A stretch of 64,000 bases of DNA from Agrocybe praecox (lineage: Eukaryota > Basidiomycota > Agaricomycetes > Agaricales > Agrocybaceae), in assembly GCA_964017145.1 (NCBI GenBank), contig OZ024841.1:2914001-2978000 (forward strand), written 5' to 3'. The notes below the pieces were generated by a model. The model was not told where the DNA came from, did no database searches, and was given only the letters and a program-made list of their open reading frames with translations. Numbering within the stretch: position 1 is the stretch's first letter; each line of letters opens with the position of its first letter. This document shows positions 1 through 10,910 of this stretch, piece after piece. The position numbers and the translations under genes were made by a program.

Positions 1-309
1 CCGAGAAAACGAACACATGCAGTTTACTTTACTTTTCCAAGTTTTCAGGCTTGACGTTGTAACCAGATGTGTTGAGCTAATGACAATTCAAAGTGGCGTA
101 AAGTCAAGCGCGTGGAAACTCGTGAAAGATTGCAAGCGGAGCGTAGGGTAGGAGAGAGACTACCCGATTTGCGAATTGGCGGAAATTTTCCGGTTCAACA
201 ACTATACTTTGTTGCCTAGCCTTGGGGATGAAATCTGTTCTACTTCAACCTGAAACGCGTATAAAAACTTGATTTATTCAGTCAGCATGTTAAATCACAA
301 TTTTATGCC
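1..309. other. Intergenic, no gene seen
   Basis: AT-leaning sequence with no convincing coding exon. It ends at the left edge of the transposon-like element. Confidence 0.5.
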
Positions 310-890
310 TACAGTCGACTCCCTCATAACCCATACCTGTCGGTGGACGGCCGAAAGTATGGGTTATGAGGCCTATATATGAGGGGTCATGGGCTATGAG
401 GGATATGCTAAAAATAGAACCATAAAAATCGAGAGAAAACAAATCTTTGGCATAAGACAGTGAGTCATAAATGGATGGCTAATGGCCAACAATCTGTATT
501 TTATTACAATATGAACCATATATGCAAATAAAAGTGTTGCCGATGTCGTCTTGATCCTTAATTTGAATGTTCTCACGCACGTTGAAGATGTTTGGGCATC
601 TGGACTGGTACTTTTCTTTGATTTGAACACATAAACTAGGTTAAAAGGTGTTTCATGACACAATCTCATGTTAGATTCATCATAAATGTTCCCCATATAG
701 CATAAATACGGAAATTTTTAGGGCAAAAACTATGGGTTTTTTCCCAAAAGGGGTATGGATTATGGGGTATGAGGGGTTCATGGGTTATGGGTCGGATTTC
801 CCTGCGAACCAACTTGGTGGATCGAAAAAAGTATGGGTTAGAAGGGGTTATGGGTTATGAGGGTTATGGGTTAAGAGGGAGACGACTGTA
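310..890. mobile_element. Non-autonomous TIR DNA transposon (MITE-like), TA target duplication
   Basis: The left end begins TACAGTCGACTCCCTCATAA and the reverse complement of the right end begins TACAGTCGTCTCCCTCTTAA. The two ends match over about 26 nt with two mismatches. The element core is about 577 bp (312-888) and is bounded by TA on both sides, the duplication expected of Tc1/mariner/pogo-type elements. The interior carries several subterminal copies of the motif TATGGGTTATGAGG. There is no transposase: the short ORFs inside show no recognisable domain. It would need a transposase from elsewhere in the genome. Superfamily assignment is inference from the TA duplication and the CAGT-type terminus. 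Confidence 0.75.
322..371. repeat. Perfect 15-bp inverted repeat with 20-nt loop
   Basis: CCTCATAACCCATAC (322-336) is the exact reverse complement of GTATGGGTTATGAGG (357-371). It lies just inside the left end of the transposon-like element and could form a stem-loop. The right arm is the motif repeated near the other end. Confidence 0.85.
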
Positions 891-1271
891 CATACTTGGG
901 CCGACTATTTTTTTTGAGGGCCCCCTCATGCTGATCGCAGAAGCTCTGTCCAGGGTTTCCAGGCGCTTCCTAAGTATAGTACACGTTATCGGAGGAATGA
1001 TACTTACCGCAAAGGATACCAAAATGCGTTTTGGATGCTATCTTCAAGATTCATCCTACGCGCCAAAATCATTTTGAGCTTTGTAAGAATTCTCCAAGAT
1101 AGAAAGGAGCGTGAGCATAAATACATCGTTAATCCTCCCGGTGGCAGAATTCGGGGATTAGTCGGGGTTTGAATTTAGCAATCTCCCCACGAACCTCCAC
1201 ACGCGTCAGTCAACTCACCTCGTTCATAAACACTCCAAATAAAGACCCTACGACTAGCCTATTCAACCGTG
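891..1271. other. Intergenic / upstream region of the Cbp6-like gene
   Basis: No coding exon recognised. It presumably holds the promoter and 5' UTR of the following gene. Confidence 0.4.
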
Positions 1272-1713
1272 ATGGCCGCTACCGCGTCTACCAAGCAGCT
1301 CTCCAAGAAACTGAGTACAATTGCAAATACATGGATAAAGGACCCATTTAGACCCAATTTACAACTGCAGAATTTCCTGCTGTCTTTGTCCGCGCATCCG
1401 AGATTGACTCCCAATGCTGTCGAAGCCACACGCCAGCTACACGACAATGTTATGCAGAAAAAGGTATGTCCTTCTCCCGCGAGCCCATGAGGCTCTCTGG
1501 ATTCCCCCCAACCTTGCTGCGCAGTCTGGCTGTGATTTCAACGTTTCTTTCCTTTTTCTGACCAATGATATTTATAAACAGTACCCCCTGTCACGGAAAA
1601 TGCTTCGACCAGCGTCTTCGCCTATGCACTATGAACGTCTAGTCGAAGGTTTCGAGAAGAGTGCCCAGGGAATTGGCCGACCGTGGTGGAAGGTTTTCTT
1701 CGGAATTTGGTGA
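1272..1713 (+). CDS. Cbp6/UQCC2-like mitochondrial cytochrome b translation/assembly factor
   Basis: Two exons, 1272-1463 and 1582-1713, separated by a 118-nt GT-AG intron, encode about 107 residues. In yeast, Cbp6 acts with Cbp3 at the mitochondrial ribosome tunnel to support cytochrome b synthesis and early complex III assembly. The second exon has the family pattern of a KYPLS-type motif, then LRPASSPMHYERLVEG and a C-terminal tail ending in KVFFGIW, resembling the yeast Cbp6 C-terminus (KPAGNPQYYQRL...VLFGK). The N-terminal half is a short helical segment with DPFRPNLQL. The start is the ATG at 1272. No cleavable presequence is obvious, as for yeast Cbp6. Assignment is by remembered family similarity. 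Confidence 0.7.
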
Positions 1714-2891
1714 TAAGATATGGCGTGTTACTTAACCTCCGGGAAGAGATGTATCAAAAGGTACTATCCCCAAGTCGAATCGCGTCATCTTGCTCACTCT
1801 AGCACCGTCTTATCAAACAGTATTCATTAATTAATTATCTTTCGAAGGCTTCCATGTTCCCTCATGAAGCACAAATTTTGACCTTTCCCCAGGTCTCGTT
1901 GTCTCGTCCAAGGCTCCTGTCCATTATCTTGAAAACCCAAGACCATTGAATCTGTGGACCTATGGCAGAGACCGAAATCGCAGCCACTATTCCAGTATCC
2001 TGCGAGACGCCATTTGTCATTGAAGCTTAATTAAGAGGTCGAAGGAATTTACATCGGGGGACTTTCAAGACAACGACGTACTTGCTTGGTTATCCTTTGT
2101 CCAAGACACACAAGTAACAGTGGTATTTCTTCACCTTTCAAGATACTTGTTATGGTATTTTTTATCCGAACCTAGGAAGCAATGCACTCTCCAGCTTCTA
2201 TTCAGTGACGTGGATGGTTCTTGATTCTGTTATCGTCTTATGAATGTTTTTGTCGGGAAAAGGCACTTTGCAACGATCTCTGTTGAATAGCCCCGAGCGG
2301 TCATATACTTCTCATGAAAGAGCGGGTTCGAATAATCAGGCCTTAGCAGTGAAGCAAACCTCTCAAAAAACATACGTCTTAACTATGTCCTATTATCCAT
2401 TCCAGCATCATGCTGCGCCTTGGTGATCGACAGTTTAGACGCAAAATCAAATAGAAGTTCTATTGACTGGTCGCTGAGTTACCCTTAAATTGTCAAATAA
2501 TCCGAGCAGTGACACCCAGATGTCTGGCGCTGGCTGATCATATAATACTAATGGCTGTATTTCGATTGATCATGATCAATTGTCAATTGATCGCCGGCCT
2601 TTGTTTGGTTTATATATTTGGTTCCGAATGAGCTCAACCCCTGGACCATGGTTGGCCTTTACATGATACAACTTGAACCCCTACTAGGAATGCTACGACA
2701 TTGAAATATCTTAAGTCGATTTTAACGAAAGAAAACAGTGATTAAACTTGAAGAAATCCCAAAACCTCATCGAAAAAATGGCACAGCCACCAGGCACCGT
2801 ACCTTACAAAGGTTATAGACACATCGGCGCCGTAAGTTGTTGATTTCGTGACGGTCGGCGGGCCATCAAGTTCAACACTCTACCCACCACC
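1714..2891. other. Intergenic, no gene recognised
   Basis: Only short ORFs without domain signals. It contains a 16-bp perfect palindrome at 2565-2580 and, near its 3' end, a possible alternative first exon of the Hsp70-like gene (2778-2831). Confidence 0.4.
2565..2580. repeat. 16-bp perfect palindrome
   Basis: ATTGATCATGATCAAT reads the same on both strands. It lies about 310 bp upstream of the Hsp70-like start codon and is followed by a related CAATTGATC. It could be a dimeric factor site or chance. Confidence 0.6.
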
Positions 2892-5800
2892 ATGAGTTGC
2901 TGTGGCGAGCCAAAAGATTTGTCTGCGACGAATAGGCCTCAGGCTTACCCGGCTGCTCCAGTCAACGCTCAACCGGGGTTCAATCCAATGATGCAGCAAC
3001 CACAACAGTTTCAACAACCCAGCATCCTGCCACCACCACCAATTCATGCAAATGGGTTCTCGACGAACACTATCCAGCAGCAGCAGCATACAGGATGGTC
3101 TCAGTCGCCTTCACCCCCACTCCAGACAAATGACTTTGCTCTGTTAGCTCAACAAATGACAGGAGGAGCAATAAATCCGACTTTAAACGGGTCGACTTAC
3201 AATGGTTCTTCATTTGACGTGAACAGTGGATTTTCTTCCGCAAACCAACCTTTGATGCGACCAGGGTCTGCCCACTCCCCTCACATGTCCATGTCGACGC
3301 CACCATTGTCCAAATCACCACCACTGGGAATCTCACAGAACACGACACAAATTCAGGACGAAGGAAAGATGTCGATTTCTATTGACTTTGGTAAATATAC
3401 CTGCTCATGTCCGCTAGACCCGCATACTCATGATTTTATTTCACTAAAGGAACGACATTCTCTGGTGTGGTACGTCATAAAGCCTTTAAGTTGAATGAAA
3501 AAACCTTCTCATCGTCGTGATCGCAGGCATACGGATCATCGCGTATTGCTGGAGGAAAAATCCAACAAATCCTCGCATGGCCTGGGTCTTTTGAGACCTT
3601 CAGAAAGGTCTGTCGTTGATTCATAGTGTCCTCAATTCCCAGCTCATGAACTGAACAAGATCCCTACCTGTCTGCTGTATGACGAGTATGGTCAAGTGAT
3701 TGCTTGGGGACTTGAAGCTAAAAATTCCAGTCCAATTCCGGGAACGTCTCGTTGTGAATGGTTTAAACTCTTTCTAGAACCACAAGCCTTGCGAGACGAG
3801 TCTTATGTGGATCCTCGTCTCCCCGCATTACCTGTAAGTCAATCATAAAATATTTGGAACAAGCACCATGTTCGATGCTCATGATTCCTTAAAGCTAGGT
3901 AAAAGGGCAATAGACCTCATCGTCGATTTCCTTAGCTGCCTATGGGAATATGCGAAAGATCAAATTACTAGAGATATTGGGGCAGTTGCCGATCTTAGTA
4001 AGAGAGCTACATTTGACTCTATCGATCTCACCTTATTGACGTTCATCTAATTATTCTATAATAGACTCCGCTGACGTATGGCTTACTGTACCTGCAGCTT
4101 GGGATGGCAGAGGCTGTGAGATAATGAGAGAAGCTGCCATCACTGCTGGTCTTGTGCAGAGCACAAGAGTTGGGGATAATAATTGGAAAGATCGTCTACG
4201 AATTATTACTGAACCCGAAGCTGCTGCTGTGCATTGCGCTCAATTAAATGATGTACACCATCTCAAGCCATCCCAAAACTTCATCGTCTGCGATGCTGGC
4301 GGTGGCACTGTTGATCTAGCCATGTATAAGGTGAGTCGAATTTACTTTGAAACTATTTTTCTATTTTGTCTCTTTTCTCCTTTCTGACTTGATTTCTTCC
4401 GCGGACATTGTTTCTTCATCTTAGATAATAGGTCAAATGTCCAACCTTGAAATCGCCGAAATCAGTGCACGTTCTGGTGCCAACTGTGGAAGTCTTTTCC
4501 TTGACTTCCGATTCCGCCAATTAGTCAAGGTATTCCGTCGGGATCGTGCTGCATCTATATGACGTACCTACTTACTTACATTGGGATGTCTAGACCCTTC
4601 TCGCCGACCACCCTGCTCATCTTGATCCACCTTCATTGGCATACTTCAGTCGGTCTCATTAGTTGCTTGATATAGCCCTGACAAATCTAACCTTGGTTTA
4701 TTATTACAGTGCATTCTTTCAGCGAGACGGATAAGCTAAACTACGGTGGTATTCACGATGATGGTACATGTCAATTTCCTCCGCACTTTATTATTGACGA
4801 GAGCAGTTTACTCATGAAATCAAAACATCCTATTTTTGTCTGTTTTAAATATAGAAAATATGTTCCACTTCACATGTTTCAACGTGGATGACCCTCACGA
4901 CCCTTCCGTTGGTTTAATTAATGGCGAATTATCTATCCCCGGAAACTTGTTGCGCAGGGAAGTCTTTGATCCCGTAGTGAACGAGGTCGGTCATTTTTTA
5001 TGGTTGTGGTGCATATCAACGGCGAACTTTGAAATCTAATTTCCGTTTCTTGTTCCATTTCCAATAGGTTATTCAACTTATTGAAGAACAGCTTGCAAAA
5101 AATGATCAAGTCGTACATGCCCTTCTTCTTGTGGGAGGTTTCGCAGGCAGTGAATACCTCAAAAAACGTGTCGAGGTTTTATTTTTATTTCCCTTTTGAT
5201 GGGTACCTCTTTCTTTCTAATATAGTTCTTTTTTTATTGCTTTCCAGGAACAATTCTCGTCTCGGATCCGAGTTATTGCCCGTCCTCCCGATGCAGACAC
5301 CGCTACTCTCCGAGGTGCAGCTGCTTATGGTCTCGCTCGCAGGCCCCTCGTTTCCAGCGTCATCGCGCCGCGCTCGTATCTTATGAAGGTAGGCATACAT
5401 CCGCATGCACGCGGACTTTCAACACCGTCTCACACTTAAAAAAACTTACTGTTTTCATTTTTTTAGGTCAAGCTTCCTGCTGAGAAAGAAGATTGGTTGA
5501 AACGGCCTGCATATATCAGGGAGAATGACGCAGGTGTTCCAATCTGCGAGAATAGGTCAGTTTTTATTTAACAAATTTTCTACGTGCACTCAACTTAGCC
5601 GGCGGCATAGGTTGCAGTACCTGGTTTCGAAGGGTGCTATTATCCGCAAAGGGTGGGTGTCTAGGTCCCTGTTTTCATCCTTGAGAGGTCTGATCCATAA
5701 ATGTTATCCTCTGGATTAGGCAACGTCTGACGACAAAGTTCTGGTAATTATACTCATCGCATTCTAGGCACTTCTATTACCATCTCACTCTGACTCCTTT

Positions 5801-6309
5801 CTACGCTTTTAGTAAATTCTCGCAAACGTCACAGGGTAACTATACCTAACCACAAATCCTCCCGTCTGGACAGGCAACTTACGGTCTATGTTGCTATTAT
5901 AGATTCATCGTTCATCGCCACGTTGTATACCAGTACTTCTGACGTGATGATGAGATACACTGATGAAGGAGAGACTAACGAGTTGTGTAAATGGACGGTG
6001 GACTTGTCTTCTCTTCCGACGTTCCGTCAGAACGCGTTGAATCCTCAAAGTGGAGGATTTTACACAGGTACGTCTCCTCCTCTACCTTAGTGTTTTGTTG
6101 ATAACCTCCCGCTATTAACTATCATCTGCGGTGTAGAATTCGAGCTGGGTCTCGAGTTGGATAGCGCCGAAGTCCGTGGAATTCTGCTCTTCAACGGCCA
6201 GGAGTGGGGCAGGTTAGTCCTTTCTATCAGTCTTCTACACTTCTCTCCGCAGACTCAAATACTGTTTTTCTTTGTTTCTAGGACTACGTTTGACTTCTTT
6301 TCAGCCTAG
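2892..6309 (+). CDS. HSPA12-like Hsp70-family ATPase with disordered N-terminal extension
   Basis: I can splice 19 exons into an uninterrupted frame of about 722 residues. Residues 1-165 are a Pro/Gln/Ser/Asn-rich, probably disordered extension. An actin-like Hsp70 ATPase fold follows: the phosphate-1 segment IDFGTTFSGVAYGS, the central VCDAGGGTVDLAMYK and the late LLVGGFAGSEYLKKRV. There is no EEVD tail; the C-terminus ends in a short beta-like region (TTFDFFSA), as in HSPA12-type proteins rather than classical chaperones. Four exons are only 20-39 nt: 3450-3469, 4710-4748, 5720-5743 and 5813-5835. An ATG at 2778 with a 39-nt intron (2832-2870) would add 25 residues in frame, but 2892 has the better context (CCACCACCATG) and the intron would be very short. 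The substrate is unknown. Confidence 0.85.
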
Positions 6310-7029
6310 GTTTTTTCTCGAACTGCCCGCACCACAGTCTATCTCTATTTCTGTTAATACGGATGTACTATATCGACGATTTTAATGAAAAGAATATACC
6401 AGCGTTGCTTTCTCCAACCGAGAAGATCGAATCGAAGGGATTGAAAACCGCGAATCTATATTGGGTACAAGGCTCCCGAGTGTCCCCAGAAATAAGGGCT
6501 GTAGTAGATGGAATAGCGCCCTACCTTAGCCGTGGCCCCGGTACAGATGGATGTGAAGATGCCATTCAACATATTCTCGGAGACAGGAAGTGCAAGGAGA
6601 AAGGAGGTAAATTATCTCTCATTGATGATCAATTATGCTGTTGTTGTGCAGTATCTTTGCAGAGCTATTTCCGGGGTTTTACAAGAGGTGGCCTAAATTT
6701 AACTGCAACCTCAGTCTCATTCACACCAGTCAGCGGCTTTGGAAGGGGCACATTCTCTGTTATGGTTTGACTTTGGGACTGAATTGTGCGATTGGCTGCG
6801 CTCTGTTGTGTGGCCTTATCAGAGGACCAGGGCAGCCAGGGACCTGGCATGGTACCATACTCATGAACCTAGCCTGAAATCCGGAGAACACCGCGTGTAT
6901 ATCTCGGCAATTCCCACTGCCGAAAATGGGAAACGATCGGGGGGCGTCATTTTCTAGGCTATCGAACACCTCCTTTTTGGCAATATAAAAAGCCGGGCGC
7001 AAAAAAGTCTGTATCAATCATTTATACCA
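6310..7029. other. Intergenic with one unrecognised ORF
   Basis: A 135-codon ORF at 6363-6770 (+) has no recognisable domain and lies in the 3' flank of the Hsp70-like gene. A TATA-like AATATAAAAAG at about 6980 sits just upstream of the lactone oxidase start. Confidence 0.35.
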
Positions 7030-8718
7030 ATGCCCTCCCAGCTAACAGCGCGTCCCAGTGACATACCATTGAACAACTTGTATAACCTCTTGGAGCCCAT
7101 AACGGTGCCCAAGGAGAAAGCCACGTTCACCAATTGGGGCCAGACCTTTATCTGTGCACCGTCGTCAATTTTTGAACCTGAGAACGAGTTTCAATGCGAG
7201 CTGGCCCTTGAACTTGCACGGAGGGAGGGTAAGACCCTCAGAGTTGTCGGCGTTGGCCACAGTCCCAGTGATTTGGCTTGCACGAACGAGTTTATGTTGC
7301 GTATGACAAAGCTCAACCGGGTCCTAGAGGTCAAGTCACTTATATTGCGTCTATATTTACCGTGGCTTATTTCTGTTCTATTTCTTGCTCGCAGGTCAAC
7401 ACTGAGAAACGTTATGTCGTCGCTCAAGGGGGGATTACCCTCAATGATTTGCACGGTCATTTGGCAAAAAACAACCTAGCGATGATCAACCTCGGTTCGA
7501 TATCCGAGCAAACCTTGGCCGGAGTTGTGACAACCGCTACGCACGGGTCAGGAATATCGTATGGCGCAATCTCGACGAATGTTATGGCCCTATCGCTCCT
7601 CCTTGCCGATGGCTCACGAGTGACCTGCTCCCGCAACGAACACGCAGAGCTGTTCACGGCCTCATTATGTGGTCTTGGATCAACTGGTATCATCCTCAGC
7701 GTTCAACTCGAGGTCGAACCGGCTTTCCGACTGAAAGAGCTGCTACAATCGTCTCCGTTCGATGACGTCGTCCAAAATATGGACAAGCATGTGTACTCGG
7801 CGGAACATGTACGATTTTGGTGGTTTCCCACAACGGACAAAATTATATGCAGCTACGCCAATCGGACGCATGATGTGAGTTCATATAGCCGCACACTGCA
7901 TAACTTTCCTTTGCGTACGAGAAAATCTTGTTCTAAATCGTCTCGTTGTTCAGGAAATAAAACCGGCAGGCAGTTGGTGGTGGCATACATTCCTAGGGTA
8001 CCACGTTATCCAGCTGCTTCTGTTCCTCGGACGATATGTTTCAGTCTTGAATACATGGACAGCATATCTTGCATGGTGGCTAGTTAGTGGGGGTTCGGTG
8101 GGAATTGACGACAGCCATAAGATCTTCAACGTTGATTGCAGAGTGCGTCTCTTTTCCTCTCCTTTTTAGGAGATATTAATCATCTCTTCTAGTACCCTCA
8201 ACACACAACGGAGTGGGCGATTCCATACGAAAACGCGCAATCATGCTTGCGTGAATTCCGAGATTACCTTCAGAAAGAGTTTCAAGACCCTAACGGGATC
8301 CGCCCACATTTCCCCATTGAAGTGAGGTTTTCAGCAGCCGATGATATTTGGTTAAGCCCGAGTTACGGACAACGTACTTGCTGGATAGGCATCGTCCAAT
8401 ACAAGTACGTATACCTAGTCTTTATCACCTTCCATCTCTGATCATGGCTTTTCGCTAAGGCCTTACGGCTATAACGTGCCCTACAGGAAACTATTCCAGG
8501 CATACGAGGATATCGTCGGTCGATACCAAGGACGCCCCCACTGGGCCAAGGCTCATCGGCTTGGTCCAGATTCTCTCCAGAAACTCTACCCTCATTTCGA
8601 AGACTTCAGGCGTGTGATTGAGGACGTCGATCCCAAGGGCATCTTCCGCAATGATTACGTCCAGCGTCACATAATGGGACAGTCAATAGGTCGGCGCATC
8701 TACAAGCAAAACCCGTAG
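7030..8718 (+). CDS. ALO1: D-arabinono-1,4-lactone oxidase
   Basis: Five exons (7030-7329, 7395-7874, 7954-8142, 8193-8404, 8460-8718) give about 479 residues. The enzyme oxidises D-arabinono-1,4-lactone to dehydro-D-arabinono-1,4-lactone, the last step of erythroascorbate synthesis, at the mitochondrial outer membrane in yeast. The N-terminal FAD-binding domain of the vanillyl-alcohol oxidase fold shows VVGVGHSPSD, whose His is the likely flavin attachment site, and TTATHGSG. The C-terminal ALO domain ends with the family signature HWAKAH and a final FRNDYVQRH segment. A hydrophobic stretch rich in Trp and Leu in exon 3 may contact membrane. The length is near the family norm (yeast about 526). 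It converges with the E2 gene on the opposite strand, with 162 bp between stop codons. Confidence 0.93.
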
Positions 8719-8880
8719 AGCCGATTGGTCTTTTGTTCCGTTAGCGCCCATGCCCCTTCAGCGTTCATTGGAGATAATGTCTCCTTGATTTAATTGGGGT
8801 GAAGTTTATCATATACACGTTACAATACATATTCTTTCTATCCTTACTATTGGGAAATACGCGCTGTATATAGCTTGTAT

Positions 8881-9825
8881 CTATAGCCCTAACTGCTCTT
8901 TAATAGACTCTCTCACGATTCTCTCGTATTCCGGGCGATTGTCTCTGTATAGCTTACAGCAGTCGATGTTCGCACCACTTTCAAGATTTGGCTCTGCGAG
9001 TGAGATAGCATGAAGGTGTCAATAACGCGTGAACGTAGGAAAAACTCTGACAAATGGAAAGACCCACCTGCGAGCATCGAAATAACACTGAGAATGACCT
9101 TCTCTACACTCTGCACGGGACTCCACCGTTCCGAGGCCTGCTCATACATCGTGGGGTCGTCTCCGGGAGTGTGGAGAATAGATATGCAAACGTTTCCATC
9201 CGCGTAGACTGCGCAGAATAAAAAAGACGAATAGGAGATCGGGATGTCATAAAGATATTCATATCATGGCCAGACGTTTATTCTCACTGTTTGGATGGAA
9301 AATAGGTGGGTCGAACTTCATTTTGAACGGGGATAGGGGATAATCAGAAGGCTTTCGGAAGAGATGTACATTCAGTATGGGGTTCGTAGAGTATAAAAAC
9401 ATGTAACAGGACGCACGAAGGTCAATTTTGCTGCAAAAACCCCACCCTCCTATGTAGCAGAATCAACCCGGTGATTATTATAACTTCGGAGACCAAAAAC
9501 AGCCCTCGACGACATACGAAAGGTGTATCCTTTGGACCACAGATCAGCGCCTCCCAAGTAAAGATATCCTCTTCGGAGATTGGCCCTGCGATGCAGATGG
9601 AGGTCAGTATACAAGCAACAGAATTCATATTGGCCGAAAGACGCGTGCCTGCAGTGAACATGCCATCCGGTGAACCTGTATAACGTCAGGTTAGGTACAT
9701 GAAGAACATATCCTAAGCTGATTTATCTGACCTCCAGCGGTCAGCTGTTTGTATTCGGTCATCAGCCGTTTCGCGGCGGTTGAAACACTGCCAGTTGCTC
9801 TGGATGGCGTTTTGAATGAATTCAT
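8881..9825 (-). CDS. Ubiquitin-conjugating enzyme E2, UBE2G2/Ubc7 type
   Basis: Read on the minus strand, the start is at 9825 and the stop at 8881, giving about 168 residues in several short exons. The E2 core shows [25 protein letters not shown] and the catalytic Cys in [14 protein letters not shown]. The acidic insert after the Cys is the mark of the UBE2G/Ubc7 class, which serves ER-associated degradation with Hrd1-type ligases and Cue1-like anchors. The second intron (9648-9586) appears to use a GC donor, giving TAGPISEED as in the family. A GT donor a few bases downstream would insert three residues there. The C-terminus is helical and ends KEQLGL. Confidence 0.9.
9586..9648 (-). other. 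Probable GC-AG intron in the UBE2G2-type gene
   Basis: A 63-nt intron with donor CAG/GCACGC and acceptor CGCAG/GG. Using it restores the conserved Ala-Gly-Pro of the E2 family exactly. Confidence 0.6.
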
Positions 9826-10910
9826 TGAGATGGATGTTCGTGTGTGAAGATAAGTCGAGAAACAAGAAAGAGATCAATTGCTTGGCTCAAAAGGTCTACA
9901 AATAATTGCAATGCATAAGCAAACTATCACAAACTCTCCGACTCTGTCATTCAACCTTTCAGGTCCAGTCCGGGTCAGCGCTCTTCAAACTTCTTATACC
10001 AATGTTTTTCTTTTTTTTGTTCTCATGACCTTTTATTCTTATAGTTATTTCAATCATCCATGTCACGAGTCAACATCAATGTCAATTCCTCGGCATACAG
10101 GAGTACATCCTCAATATATGCTGCAGTTTATAATGGAGTAAATAGTAAGCACATGAGGTTAACAATCTACTCCACCGGTTGATTCAGAGGCTTTCAAAAA
10201 ATCCGTTATTAACGTGTGAGGGTACTACACGCAGCCGTTGTCTTGATGGGCTGTTCGGTAGTATCCTGCTCTTTTGCCCACCATGGGTAGTATCTCGTAT
10301 GTCCCGTTCGGTGGAATGAAGCACCGGCACCAATACGTGGGGAATCCCAGTTGTATCCCGTTCTCTCTGGGATCTTTCCTGGCATGAATGTCCAAATACT
10401 TGTAATTCGAGTGACCAGTTCAAGTTGACGCGAGGAAAAATATACATCCACTTGCTTTTAAGACACCGTGGCAGGGACGAAAGCTCCGAGTTTTCAGCAA
10501 AAAAAATGATAGAAGGCCGTCCTGCTCCAATAGCATCTCATTTCACGATACAGATCTCGGGTGGAAGGGAGGATGGGCGAAGTACATTCCACTGGTATCA
10601 CCGTCAACGAGGTTAGAACCACATGGACAAAAACGAAGGCGACTATGACAATATTTTCTAACTGCCTGCCTCTAGAAGAAATTAAATGCCGGAGATTCGA
10701 TTGTGCGGTCTCGGGGTCCAAAACCCCCTGTTTACTATTCCCCCTGCTGGAGAAAAGACCCTATGGTTTCCTGCTGCAGGACCGAAATATATGTTATATG
10801 TTGATACATGTGATGATGAATGGGTGATAATCTACAATGAGTAAGTGAACTGTGATGATAGAGAATAGATGCGATAACAGTAAGCTTGATATTGGAAATG
10901 TCAAAAAGTG
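9826..10910. other. Intergenic; possible unresolved small gene on the minus strand
   Basis: An 80-codon ORF at 10209-10451 (-) and an open, TM-like segment at about 10600-10721 (-) might be exons of one small gene. The latter lacks an ATG and I recognise no family. The rest shows nothing. Confidence 0.2.

Noticed and set aside
6363..6770. 135-codon ORF after the Hsp70-like gene
   Set aside because: No recognisable domain and in the expected 3' UTR region; kept only as a note in the spacer entry.
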